From Phycisphaerae bacterium (lineage in GTDB: Bacteria > Planctomycetota > Phycisphaerae > UBA1845 > Fen-1342), in assembly GCA_022842805.1 (NCBI GenBank), contig JALHOX010000160.1, positions 3,155 through 9,578 on the forward strand: a stretch of 6,424 bases of DNA, in the 5' to 3' direction. The notes under the pieces are model-generated. The model searched no databases, was not told the DNA's origin, and saw only the letters and a program-made list of their open reading frames with translations. Both the position numbers and the translations under genes were made by a program. Every line of letters starts with the position of its first letter. Position 1 is the first letter of the stretch. Positions 1 to 6,138 of this stretch are shown here, in pieces.

Positions 1-165
1 CGGGCGCGGCGCGGGCGGTGCAGCCCGAACCGGCTCTCGGGCCGGCTGGGATGCGGCAGACGAGGGGGCCGGTTCGACGCGTTTCGAATTGGTCGCGCAT
101 CCGGCGAGCGTCAGCACCAGCACGGCGACAAGACCCGGCACGAAGATGGAATGAGTGTTTTTCAC
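1..165 (-). CDS. Lipoprotein, N-terminal part (runs off window)
   Basis: The minus strand is open from a GTG at 165-163 to the window edge, giving 55 codons. The product begins with a typical lipoprotein signal: short N-region with Lys2, a hydrophobic stretch at about residues 7-21, and the lipobox L20-A21-G22-C23. Cys23 would be lipidated after cleavage by signal peptidase II. Residue +2 is Ala, not Asp, which in enterobacteria favours outer-membrane sorting. The remaining visible part, from about residue 31, is a Pro/Ala-rich flexible linker with no domain. The gene lies 115 nt downstream of the ABC ATPase on the same strand, so it could be co-transcribed, but an array lies between them and no functional link can be shown. 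No Shine-Dalgarno sequence is visible before the GTG. The function is unknown because the mature domain lies outside the window. Confidence 0.72.
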   Translation of the reverse strand, partial: MKNTHSIFVPGLVAVLVLTLAGCATNSKRVEPAPSSAASQPAREPVRAAPPAPRP

Positions 166-184
166 GAGGGCGATGCTAGGGCGC

Positions 185-246
185 AAGATGAAAAATGCAA
201 AATGCGAAGTGAAGAATGCGGGAGGGGCGGCGCGGAGGGGCGAAGG
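185..246. repeat. 7-nt-period array plus G-rich tract (array C)
   Basis: Positions 185-219 can be read as five 7-nt units: AAGATGA, AAAATGC, AAAATGC, GAAGTGA and AGAATGC. A purine tract of GGAGGGG-like blocks follows to about 246. It lies between the ABC ATPase stop and the lipoprotein start and is much more A-rich than its surroundings. Two units are identical and the others are degenerate, so the array is weaker than those at 3120 and 4555. Length, period and the following G-rich tract match those two. Confidence 0.55.
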
Positions 247-280
247 ACCGCCACGATCGGGGCGAGTGGGAGGCGGCGGG

Positions 281-1054
281 CTAGGTGTATTCGGGAAGCA
301 CGATGCGTTGGCCGCTGGCGGCGGTGTAAGCGGTGAATGTGGCGCCGAAGATCTGCTGCAAGCGGGGCGGGGTCATGACGTCGGCGGCGGGGCCGTCGGC
401 GACGATCGCGCCCTGGACCATCGCGACGACGCGGTGCGCGACAAGGGCGGGCAGCTCGAGCGCGTGGCTGACGAGGATGAAGCCGCGGCCGGCGGCCCGC
501 TGCTCGCGCAGGATTGCGACCAGTTCGGCTTCGTGAGGCGGGTCGAGCGCCGCGCTCGGTTCGTCGAGAAGGATCATCTCGGCCTGTTGCGCGAGGGCGG
601 CCGCGAGCATCGCCTTTTGCCGCTCGCCCACGCTGACCTCGCGCAGCGAGCGGTCGGCCAGATGATCGAGTCGGCAACGGCGGAGGGCCGCGTCGACGGC
701 GGTCCGGTCGCTATCGCCGAGCGGCGCGAGCCAGCGTCGACGGGCATAGCGTCCGCCCTCGACCGTTTCGCGAACGGACTGATCGGGCACCGATTCGAGC
801 GATTGCGGGATGTAGGCGAGGACGCGGGCGCGGCGGCGGGCGGCCGTGCGATGCCAGTCGACGCCGTCGGCTCGAAGCCGGCCGCTGTCGGGCCGGAGCC
901 AGCCCAGCAGGACTTGGAGCAGGCTGGTCTTGCCTGCGCCATTGGGGCCGATGATGGCGAGCGATTCGTTGGTGGTGAAGCGCATTGAAACGCCGGCGAT
1001 GGCGCTGCGGCCGGCACGTGCGAGGGCCAGGTTGTCGGCATGGAAGGTGGTCAT
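281..1054 (-). CDS. ABC transporter ATP-binding protein, FecE/BtuD type
   Basis: This 257-residue protein is a complete ABC ATPase, normal in length for the FecE/FhuC/BtuD/HmuV group that powers uptake of iron-siderophores, haem or cobalamin. Visible motifs are Walker A GPNGAGKT (36-43), the Q-loop with Gln84 in YIPQS, the signature SVGERQ (141-146), Walker B ILLDEP (161-166), the D-loop SAALD (167-171) and the switch His197. The signature departs from the usual SGGE by Val at the first Gly position. The C-terminal stretch with DGPAADVMTP and LQQIFG is typical of the iron/B12 importer group. It would sit on the cytoplasmic face of an inner-membrane permease, but no permease or binding protein is seen here. 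The start is the ATG at 1054-1052; no Shine-Dalgarno sequence is visible. The fold assignment is firm and the substrate is not. Confidence 0.94.
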   Translation of the reverse strand: MTTFHADNLALARAGRSAIAGVSMRFTTNESLAIIGPNGAGKTSLLQVLLGWLRPDSGRLRADGVDWHRTAARRRARVLAYIPQSLESVPDQSVRETVEGGRYARRRWLAPLGDSDRTAVDAALRRCRLDHLADRSLREVSVGERQKAMLAAALAQQAEMILLDEPSAALDPPHEAELVAILREQRAAGRGFILVSHALELPALVAHRVVAMVQGAIVADGPAADVMTPPRLQQIFGATFTAYTAASGQRIVLPEYT

Positions 1055-1339
1055 CGGGCGGCGTCCGCGGCGCTAGAAGCGCCGGCCGGCCTCCTGCGAC
1101 AAAACCTCGCCCGCCTGAGCGGTCGCACGATGGCGGTCTGAGTCTGCGCGCTGGCTCTTTGGCGTTTCATTGACGGATGATTAGCGTAGCGGCATTCGGC
1201 GTCGGCGGATGGTCGCAGGACCGAAAGGGGGGTAGAACAAAGCGGTCGACGGATGCGGCGAGCAGCGCGGACCCGCGCGGGCGGGCGACGCGCCGATCGC
1301 CGCGCGGCGTGGTCGGGCCGGAGTCCGACTTCGACGTCG
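1055..1339. other. Divergent intergenic region
   Basis: These 285 nt separate the minus-strand ATPase from the plus-strand dehydrogenase and should hold promoters for both. A TTGACG hexamer at 1170-1175 could be a -35 box for the plus strand, but the sequence 17 nt further on (CATTCG) is a poor -10. The purine run at 1224-1232 resembles a ribosome binding site but lies 20 nt before the ATG at 1253, which is too far. If translation starts at 1253 instead of 1340, the last 87 nt are coding. I see no RNA gene or repeat here. Confidence 0.35.
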
Positions 1340-4300
1340 ATGGATCCATGGGATTGGATTGCATTGTCACGACAGCCCACATCCACTTCGCTACCCGTCC
1401 TGACGGGGCAGCCGGGCGCTCAGGCGACGGCAGGACGCGATGTCGCGCGATGGGAGCAAGTGCTTCGCTCGTCGTTGCGGGGCGAAGTGCGCTTCGATCG
1501 TCTGACGCGGACGATCTATGCGACCGATGCCAGCTTGTATGAGATTCCGCCGATGGGCGTGGCGACGCCGCGCGATGCGGCGGATGTGGCGCGGCTGGTG
1601 CGGGTGTGTCGCGAGTTCGGCGTGCCGATCGTGGCGCGCGGAGCGGGGACGGGCATCGCGGGCGGGGCGATCGGGGGCGGGCTGTGTGTTGATTTTTCGC
1701 GGTTTATGACGGGGATCAGCGAGTTTGATGCGGCGGCGCGAACGGTGCGGGTCGAGCCGGGTGTGGTGCTCGACGATTTGAATGCGTTTTTGAAGCCGCA
1801 CGGGCTGCACTTTGCGCCCGACGTCGCGACCAGCAGCCGGGCGACGATCGGCGGGATGATTGCGAACAATTCGTGCGGGGCGCACTCGGTTTATTACGGT
1901 CGCACGGTGGACTACGTCGACGAGCTGACGGTCGTGCTGTCGGATGGAAGCACGCATACGTGGCCGCATTTGTCGTATGGGGAGTTGCCGGAGAAGGGTG
2001 GTCGAATCGCGCAGCGGCCGTTCGCGTTTGATGAGCCGCAGGCTTCAGCCTGCGCGGTAGCGCGGCACTCCGCAGGTGCAACCAAATCCGCGGACGATCC
2101 CGCCTTCGCCGCGATCTCGCCGCTCGTTCGCGAGGCGCTTGAGCGCACGCGCGACGAGATCCGCGACGAAGTCATCGAGCGCTATCCGCGGGTGTTGCGG
2201 CGTAACGGCGGCTATGCGCTGGATCGGTTCTGTCAGTCGGACGAGTTCAATCCCGCGACGCTGATCTGCGGCAGCGAGGGCACGCTGGGACTCGTCACTT
2301 CGGCGCGGCTGCGACTGATGCCCTTGCCGCGCTGCGCGGCGCTGCTGGTGATTCAGTTTGACAGCGTGCTGGAGGCGGTCGGGGCGACGCCGGCGATCTT
2401 GCCGCATCGGCCGGCGGCGGTGGAGCTCATCGACGATCTGATTCTTTCCGCCGGCGCGCCGCAAATCGCGGCGCAGCTGCGCGAACAGTTCTTGAGCGGA
2501 CTGCCGAAGGCGATCCTGGTTGTCGAGCTCTATGACGACGATACGACGCGACTGCGCGCTCGCATCGACGCGCTCGATCGCGAGTTGGCCGCCGGGCAGG
2601 TCGGCGTGCTGCGGCGGCGCGTGTTCGACAGTGCGGCGCAGGCGGCGGTCTGGGATATGCGCAAGCGCGGCTTCGGACTGCTGATGTCGCGGCCGCGGGA
2701 TGAGCAGCCGCACGAGTTCATCGAAGACGCGGCGGTCGACCCGCGCGATTTGCGGGCGTACATGAGGGAATTGGGGGCGATGCTCGCGAGCGAGGAGGTG
2801 AGACGGGTGGGGTATTACGCGCATGCGAGCGTGGGCGTGATCCATGTGCGACCGACGCTGAATTTGAAACAGCCGGCGGATGTGGCGCGGCTGCAGCGGA
2901 TTGCGGAAGGGGCGGCGCTGATCGTGGCGAAGTTTGGCGGAGCCTTTACGGGTGAGCATGGCGACGGGCTGGTGCGGTCGTGGTCGCTGGAGGCGATGTA
3001 TGGCGAGCGGATCACGCGGGCCTTTGCGGAGGTGAAGCGGGCGTTCGATCCGGTCGGGCTGTTCAATCCGGGGAAGATCGTGGCGCCGCGGCCGATTGGG
3101 GAGAATCTGCGGTATCGAGGAATAGCGAATAGCGAATTGCGAATAGCGAATGACGGAGGGTCCGAGGGCGTAGAGGGCGCCTCGAAGAGCAGCGCGGCGA
3201 GATCGAATGAGCCTGCTAACACGGTTCTCGATTTTTCCGCGCATGGGGGGATGGCGGGGTTGGCGGGGATGTGCAGCGGGGTGGGACAGTGTCGGCAGAA
3301 ATTGGTGGGGGTGATGTGTCCGTCGTATGTCGCGACGCTTGATGAACAGCACACAACGCGGGCGCGGGCCAATGCGCTGCGGGCGGCGCTACAGGGCGAT
3401 CGGCTGATGCGCGGGCTCGATGATCCGGCGCTGCATGAGGCGATGGATCTGTGCCTCTCTTGCAAGGCGTGTAAGAGCGAGTGTCCGACCGGCGTCGACA
3501 TGGCGCGACTGAAGGCGGAATGGCAGGCGCAGCTGCATGAGCGGCGCGGCGTCGACGCGGCTTCGCGATTTTTTGCCGATGCGCCGCGGGCGATTCGGAC
3601 GGCGTCGCGCTGGCCGCGAGTGGCCAATTTCGTGCAGCGCCTGCCGCTGACGCGCTGGATGCTCGAAAAACTCTACGGCCTCGATGCGCGGATCGCATTG
3701 CCGGAGCTGGCGCCGCGCACGTTTCGGGCTTGGTGGCGGGAGCGCGAAGCACGGGGCGGAGCGCCGCGCAGCGGGCACTCCTCGACGCGTGGGCCGGTGG
3801 CCTACTTCGTCGATACGTGGACGAATCATCTTTGGCCGGAGGTGGGCGTCGCCGCGGTGCGGCTGCTGGAGGCGGCGGGGCACGAGGTGATCGTGCCGGA
3901 GCTGGCGTGTTGCGGGCGGCCGATGATCAGCAAGGGGCTGTTGCGCGAGGCGCGCGAGCTGGCGGAGCTGAACGCGAAACTGCTGCAGCCGCTGGCGGAT
4001 CGCGGCGTGCCGCTGCTGGGTTCGGAGCCGAGCTGCATCCTGACCTTTGTCGATGAGTTTCCGCAGTTTGTGCGGAGCGACGGGGCCAAGCGGATCGCGG
4101 GGATGACGCGGACGGTCGAGCAGCATCTGGCGGGGTTGATGGATGGCGGGATGAGTCTGGCGGAGCTTGCGCCGCGCCGGGGCGCGCGGCAGGCGCTCGC
4201 GCTCCGCGACGCGGAAATGGGCGAGAACAGCGCGGCGCGGGTGCTCTATCACGGGCACTGTCATCAGAAGGCGCTGATCGGCACCAGCGCGACCATGCGG

Positions 4301-4567
4301 TTGCTGGGCGCGATTCCGGGGATCGCGGCGAGCGAGATCAACAGCGGCTGCTGCGGCATGGCGGGGTCCTTTGGTCATGAGCGCGAGCACTACGAAGTCT
4401 CGCGAGCGATCGGCGAACAGCGGCTCTTCCCGGCGGTGCGGGCGCGCGGCGAGGCCGAGGTGGTGGTGAGCGGGTTTTCGTGCCGCGAGCAGCTTTCGCA
4501 TCATGCGGGCGTGAGGCCGCGGCATGTGTTGGAGGTGGTGGCGGAGTTGGCGCTGAATTGCGAATAG
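1340..4567 (+). CDS. Fused FAD / Fe-S D-2-hydroxyacid dehydrogenase (GlcD-GlcF, YdiJ-like)
   Basis: The product (1075 residues from the ATG at 1340) joins a GlcD-like flavoprotein to a GlcF-like iron-sulfur protein. Such enzymes oxidise D-2-hydroxyacids (D-lactate, glycolate, D-2-hydroxyglutarate) and pass electrons to the quinone pool or another acceptor. The FAD-binding PCMH domain spans about 70-290, with RGAGTGIAGG near 100-109. The FAD-oxidase C-terminal domain contains H495, H502 and R504 (HASVG...HVRP), GEHGDG (538-543) and LFNPGKIV (574-581). The Fe-S half has C645, C651 and C660-P, then C705, C708, C711 and C715-P, enough for two [4Fe-4S] clusters. Two Cys-rich CCG domains follow: C857-C858 with C899, and C974 with C1004-C1005. 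All key residues are present. ATG 1253 would add 29 Arg-rich residues unlike the family; neither start has a good ribosome binding site. Repeat DNA lies inside the gene (2036-2076, 3120-3187) and over its stop codon. The substrate cannot be told from sequence. Confidence 0.95.
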   Translation: MDPWDWIALSRQPTSTSLPVLTGQPGAQATAGRDVARWEQVLRSSLRGEVRFDRLTRTIYATDASLYEIPPMGVATPRDAADVARLVRVCREFGVPIVARGAGTGIAGGAIGGGLCVDFSRFMTGISEFDAAARTVRVEPGVVLDDLNAFLKPHGLHFAPDVATSSRATIGGMIANNSCGAHSVYYGRTVDYVDELTVVLSDGSTHTWPHLSYGELPEKGGRIAQRPFAFDEPQASACAVARHSAGATKSADDPAFAAISPLVREALERTRDEIRDEVIERYPRVLRRNGGYALDRFCQSDEFNPATLICGSEGTLGLVTSARLRLMPLPRCAALLVIQFDSVLEAVGATPAILPHRPAAVELIDDLILSAGAPQIAAQLREQFLSGLPKAILVVELYDDDTTRLRARIDALDRELAAGQVGVLRRRVFDSAAQAAVWDMRKRGFGLLMSRPRDEQPHEFIEDAAVDPRDLRAYMRELGAMLASEEVRRVGYYAHASVGVIHVRPTLNLKQPADVARLQRIAEGAALIVAKFGGAFTGEHGDGLVRSWSLEAMYGERITRAFAEVKRAFDPVGLFNPGKIVAPRPIGENLRYRGIANSELRIANDGGSEGVEGASKSSAARSNEPANTVLDFSAHGGMAGLAGMCSGVGQCRQKLVGVMCPSYVATLDEQHTTRARANALRAALQGDRLMRGLDDPALHEAMDLCLSCKACKSECPTGVDMARLKAEWQAQLHERRGVDAASRFFADAPRAIRTASRWPRVANFVQRLPLTRWMLEKLYGLDARIALPELAPRTFRAWWREREARGGAPRSGHSSTRGPVAYFVDTWTNHLWPEVGVAAVRLLEAAGHEVIVPELACCGRPMISKGLLREARELAELNAKLLQPLADRGVPLLGSEPSCILTFVDEFPQFVRSDGAKRIAGMTRTVEQHLAGLMDGGMSLAELAPRRGARQALALRDAEMGENSAARVLYHGHCHQKALIGTSATMRLLGAIPGIAASEINSGCCGMAGSFGHEREHYEVSRAIGEQRLFPAVRARGEAEVVVSGFSCREQLSHHAGVRPRHVLEVVAELALNCE
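2036..2076. repeat. Palindromic element inside the dehydrogenase gene
   Basis: A perfect 8-nt inverted repeat, CGCAGGCT (2037-2044) and AGCCTGCG (2047-2054), is separated by 2 nt. It is followed by a smaller hairpin, GCGG-CACT-CCGC (2062-2073), and by a second CCGCAGG (2070-2076) that repeats 2036-2042. The element is read in frame as a low-complexity Ala/Ser/Arg stretch between the PCMH domain core and the conserved segment that follows. It looks like a small dispersed palindromic repeat (REP-like). From memory, similar palindromes occur widely in planctomycete genomes; that is not shown here. Confidence 0.55.
3120..3187. repeat. In-frame 7-nt tandem array plus G-rich tail (array A)
   Basis: Positions 3120-3154 are five 7-nt units: GAATAGC, GAATAGC, GAATTGC, GAATAGC and GAATGAC. 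A G-rich tract (GGAGGG, CGAGGGCG, AGAGGGCG) runs on to about 3187. The whole is translated in the linker between the flavin half, which ends with LFNPGKIV, and the Fe-S half, whose first cluster Cys is at residue 645. Nineteen nt (3134-3152) are identical to 4555-4573. Confidence 0.85.
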
Positions 4568-4627
4568 CGAATGGCGAATAGCGAATTTAAGAGGGGTGAA
4601 GGGGTGAAGGGGTGGAGGGGGAAGAAG
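4555..4627. repeat. 7-nt tandem array plus 8-nt G-rich array over the stop codon (array B)
   Basis: Positions 4555-4589 are five 7-nt units: GAATTGC, GAATAGC, GAATGGC, GAATAGC and GAATTTA. An 8-nt series follows: GGGGTGAA at 4593-4600 and 4601-4608, then GGGGTGGA at 4609-4616, decaying into purines to 4627. The dehydrogenase stop codon (TAG, 4565-4567) lies inside the second unit. The array fills almost the whole 61-nt gap to the convergent membrane-protein gene. No terminator hairpin is visible in this gap. Confidence 0.85.
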
Positions 4628-4628
4628 G

Positions 4629-5159
4629 TTAGTTGGTGCTGTCTCGCGCGGTGGGGTGCGGCTCGATCGTGGCGGGTGGGATTGGCGCGGCGTCGGCTGG
4701 GAAACTCCGCGGTGTGCCGTCGTGGTGCCAGCCGCATTCGGGGCAGAGCAGGTGGCCCGGCGGGGCGAGATTGTGGTGGCAGGCGGGGCAGCGGAGGTGA
4801 TTGTCGCGGATGGGGCGGCGGCGGACGGGGAGGAGGAGCAGCAAGAACGCCGCCGGCGGGAGCAAAATTGTCGGAACGAAGGCGGTGAAGCTGATGCGCC
4901 CGCTGTAATATCCTGCTGAAAGACTAAATCGATCCGGAATTGGGTCGACAGGCGTGGGGTCATACTGAAAAACAATAGGCCGATCGATCCAGGCGAGGTT
5001 GCTGTCACTGCCGAGTTTGATCGTCAGGAGGTTGTCATAAAGTCCGACGTAGAAGTAGTGGCTCGCGATCTGCACAGCCAGTTGGAACGACGCAATCCAG
5101 AGAATCAGCGCGAGGATAAAGATGAGCATGCGCCAGCGGCGTCCGTGCAGCCAAGTCAC
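4629..5159 (-). CDS. Two-helix membrane protein with C-terminal zinc ribbon
   Basis: This 176-residue protein starts at a GTG (5159-5157) preceded by GGGAG with a 6-nt spacer, the best ribosome binding site on this strand. A basic N-terminus (HGRRWR) precedes a first membrane helix at about 11-30. About 60 polar residues follow (31-92), probably outside the cytoplasm. A second helix lies at about 93-112, followed by RRRP, which by the positive-inside rule puts the C-terminus in the cytoplasm. The tail holds a zinc ribbon, C124-x2-C127 and C139-x2-C142 (CPAC...CPECG), then a Pro/Ala-rich end. Similar CPxC...CPECG tails on membrane proteins are common in planctomycetes (recalled). The function is unknown. 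The gene is convergent with the dehydrogenase and divergent from the Cys-rich protein gene. Confidence 0.85.
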   Translation of the reverse strand: MTWLHGRRWRMLIFILALILWIASFQLAVQIASHYFYVGLYDNLLTIKLGSDSNLAWIDRPIVFQYDPTPVDPIPDRFSLSAGYYSGRISFTAFVPTILLPPAAFLLLLLPVRRRPIRDNHLRCPACHHNLAPPGHLLCPECGWHHDGTPRSFPADAAPIPPATIEPHPTARDSTN

Positions 5160-5165
5160 GTTTGA

Positions 5166-5170
5166 CTCCC
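5166..5170 (-). promoter_or_regulatory. Ribosome binding site for the zinc-ribbon membrane protein
   Basis: On the minus strand GGGAG (5170-5166) lies 6 nt before the GTG at 5159. It decides the start in favour of this GTG over the ATG at codon 11. Confidence 0.7.
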
Positions 5171-5184
5171 GGCGAGGAAATGAA

Positions 5185-5196
5185 GGGGCGCGCCCC
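5185..5196. repeat. Perfect 12-nt palindrome in the 5' region of the membrane-protein gene
   Basis: GGGGCGCGCCCC is a perfect palindrome 25 nt upstream of the GTG start of the minus-strand membrane protein, in the 186-nt divergent gap. It could be an operator or form a short stem in the leader. In DNA this rich in G and C it may also be chance. Confidence 0.3.
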
Positions 5197-5305
5197 GCGC
5201 GATTCGTTCAGGCCATGGCGATTGGGCAGAGAAAATACGACCTTCATGATACGAAATTGGGTGGAAAACCTGATGACTTCTGACGTAATGTTTCGGAGCG
5301 AGCGA

Positions 5306-5335
5306 TTGAATCGGCCGATAGCTCCTTCGTATACT
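5306..5335 (+). promoter_or_regulatory. Sigma-70-like promoter of the 186-residue Cys-rich protein
   Basis: TTGAAT (5306-5311, 4 of 6 matches to TTGACA) and TATACT (5330-5335, 5 of 6 to TATAAT) are separated by 18 nt. The surrounding 5200-5340 region is clearly less GC-rich than the genes. Transcription would start near 5342, only about 4 nt before the ATG at 5346. Confidence 0.6.
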
Positions 5336-5345
5336 CTCAAGAGCG

Positions 5346-5906
5346 ATGATACTTCGGATCTGGATGACTCTGGTTCTCGCGTGGCCCGCCGCACTGCAGG
5401 TGCGGGCGGGTTGGTGTTGCGTCGACGAGGGTGGCGGGACCGTTTGCGTCAGCGAGGGGGATTGCGAAACTGCGAGTTCGGCCTGCGATGCGGGCGCTGT
5501 CGAGAGTGCTGGGGAGAGCTGCTGCGCGACGACGAAGATCGAGAGCGGCGGCTGTTGTGCGAGCATGCCGGCGGTCGAGCCCGACGGTTGTTGCTCTGCT
5601 ACGAATTCTGACGCGACGCCGACCCCGGCGCAGCAGTCTGCCGAAGGCGGTTCGTGCGGCGCGGCGCCGGTTGGGTGTTGCAACTCGTGCGTTTGCTGCG
5701 CGCCTGCTTCGCCGGTGACGCCGGGCGCGAAGACGGAGACCGAGTCTGCTCGGGGCAAGCATTGCGGATCGGTGGTCGCGCTCGACGTGCGCTCGCCGTT
5801 GCGCGTGCGTCCGGCGAATATCCAGCAATTCAGATTTGAGTTGTTCGAACGGGGGCATTGTTCCCACGGCGACCGCCAGGCGCGGCTCGCAGTCTGGCTG
5901 AATTGA
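5346..5906 (+). CDS. Secreted Cys-rich protein, unknown function
   Basis: This 186-residue protein belongs to no family I recognise. A signal peptide covers about residues 1-21: Arg4, a hydrophobic core (LVLAWPAAL) and V19-R20-A21 as a signal peptidase I site. The mature part has 19 Cys, 18 of them between residues 24 and 140. Many are adjacent pairs: 24-25, 59-60, 70-71, 82-83, 111-112 and 117-118. The pairs at 59, 70 and 82 are 11-12 residues apart and each is followed by a small residue (CCA or CCS), suggesting a degenerate repeat. Acidic residues and Gly/Ser/Thr fill the spaces. A Pro/Thr linker (about 119-135) leads to a tail of about 45 residues with only two Cys. Metal binding or a disulfide-rich extracytoplasmic role is plausible but inferred. 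The signal peptide selects this frame over overlapping open frames. No ribosome binding site is visible, in keeping with the very short leader. Confidence 0.75.
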   Translation: MILRIWMTLVLAWPAALQVRAGWCCVDEGGGTVCVSEGDCETASSACDAGAVESAGESCCATTKIESGGCCASMPAVEPDGCCSATNSDATPTPAQQSAEGGSCGAAPVGCCNSCVCCAPASPVTPGAKTETESARGKHCGSVVALDVRSPLRVRPANIQQFRFELFERGHCSHGDRQARLAVWLN

Positions 5907-5995
5907 CCTCTCCCACCTGATGCTGCGCGCGGCAGAGCGACCCCATCGGCGGTTGCGCTGTGACGCGCGTGTTCCCTGGTCTTTGAACCTGTGAT

Positions 5996-6052
5996 CGCCA
6001 TCGCGCGACCGTAGAACAAGGCACTGCCTTGCACGACGGCGCGATCGTGGCG
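5996..6052. other. Large imperfect hairpin between the two Cys-rich genes
   Basis: An outer stem pairs 5996-6006 (CGCCA and TCGCGC) with GCGCGA (6039-6044) and TGGCG (6048-6052), with a 3-nt bulge at 6045-6047. After an internal loop (6007-6016 against 6032-6038), CAAGGCA (6017-6023) and TGCCTTG (6025-6031) form a second inverted repeat around one base; in RNA this would be a 5-bp stem with a 5-nt loop. No T-run follows, so a standard intrinsic terminator is unlikely. It may end the upstream transcript in another way, sit in the leader of the next gene, or be a protein-binding site. Confidence 0.45.
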
Positions 6053-6126
6053 TCGCGGGATGGTTGGATTTGACCGGATATCAGCATATTTGCGGCGCTC
6101 GATCCGCCCGATGAGGCGCGGGCGCC

Positions 6127-6132
6127 AGGGAG
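6127..6132 (+). promoter_or_regulatory. Ribosome binding site for the second Cys-rich protein
   Basis: AGGGAG lies 6 nt before the ATG at 6139 and fixes that start. Confidence 0.75.
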
Positions 6133-6138
6133 ATTGTC

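Noticed and set aside
155..988. Plus-strand open frame (277 codons) opposite the ABC ATPase
   Set aside because: It is antisense to a fully conserved ATPase and its start lies in array C; no motifs are present.
1253..1339. N-terminal extension of the dehydrogenase from ATG 1253
   Set aside because: The 29 added residues are Arg-rich and unlike family N-termini, and the nearest purine run is 20 nt away. It remains possible, since the 1340 start also lacks a good ribosome binding site.
1051..1386. Minus-strand open frame ending in an ATGA overlap with the ATPase start
   Set aside because: The overlap would suggest translational coupling, but the product is Arg-rich and featureless and would overlap the start of the divergent dehydrogenase gene.
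3120..3187. CRISPR-like array
   Set aside because: The units are 7 nt with no spacers; there is no repeat-spacer alternation and no cas gene.
2045..3352. Long minus-strand open frame (435 codons) opposite the dehydrogenase
   Set aside because: Its product is Arg/His/Pro-rich with no domain, and it lies wholly opposite a gene with complete, conserved motifs. Such frames arise from high GC at third codon positions.
3389..5008. Very long minus-strand open frame (539 codons)
   Set aside because: It crosses the Fe-S half of the dehydrogenase and the membrane-protein gene, uses the repeat arrays as coding, and shows no recognisable domain or signal.
5162..5611. Plus-strand open frame overlapping the promoter and start of the first Cys-rich gene
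   Set aside because: It reads through the AT-richer promoter region and then becomes Arg-rich; the frame starting at 5346 is much better supported.
5156..6034. Minus-strand open frame (292 codons) opposite the first Cys-rich gene
   Set aside because: It has no signal, domain or ribosome binding site. The plus-strand frame has a clear signal peptide and promoter.
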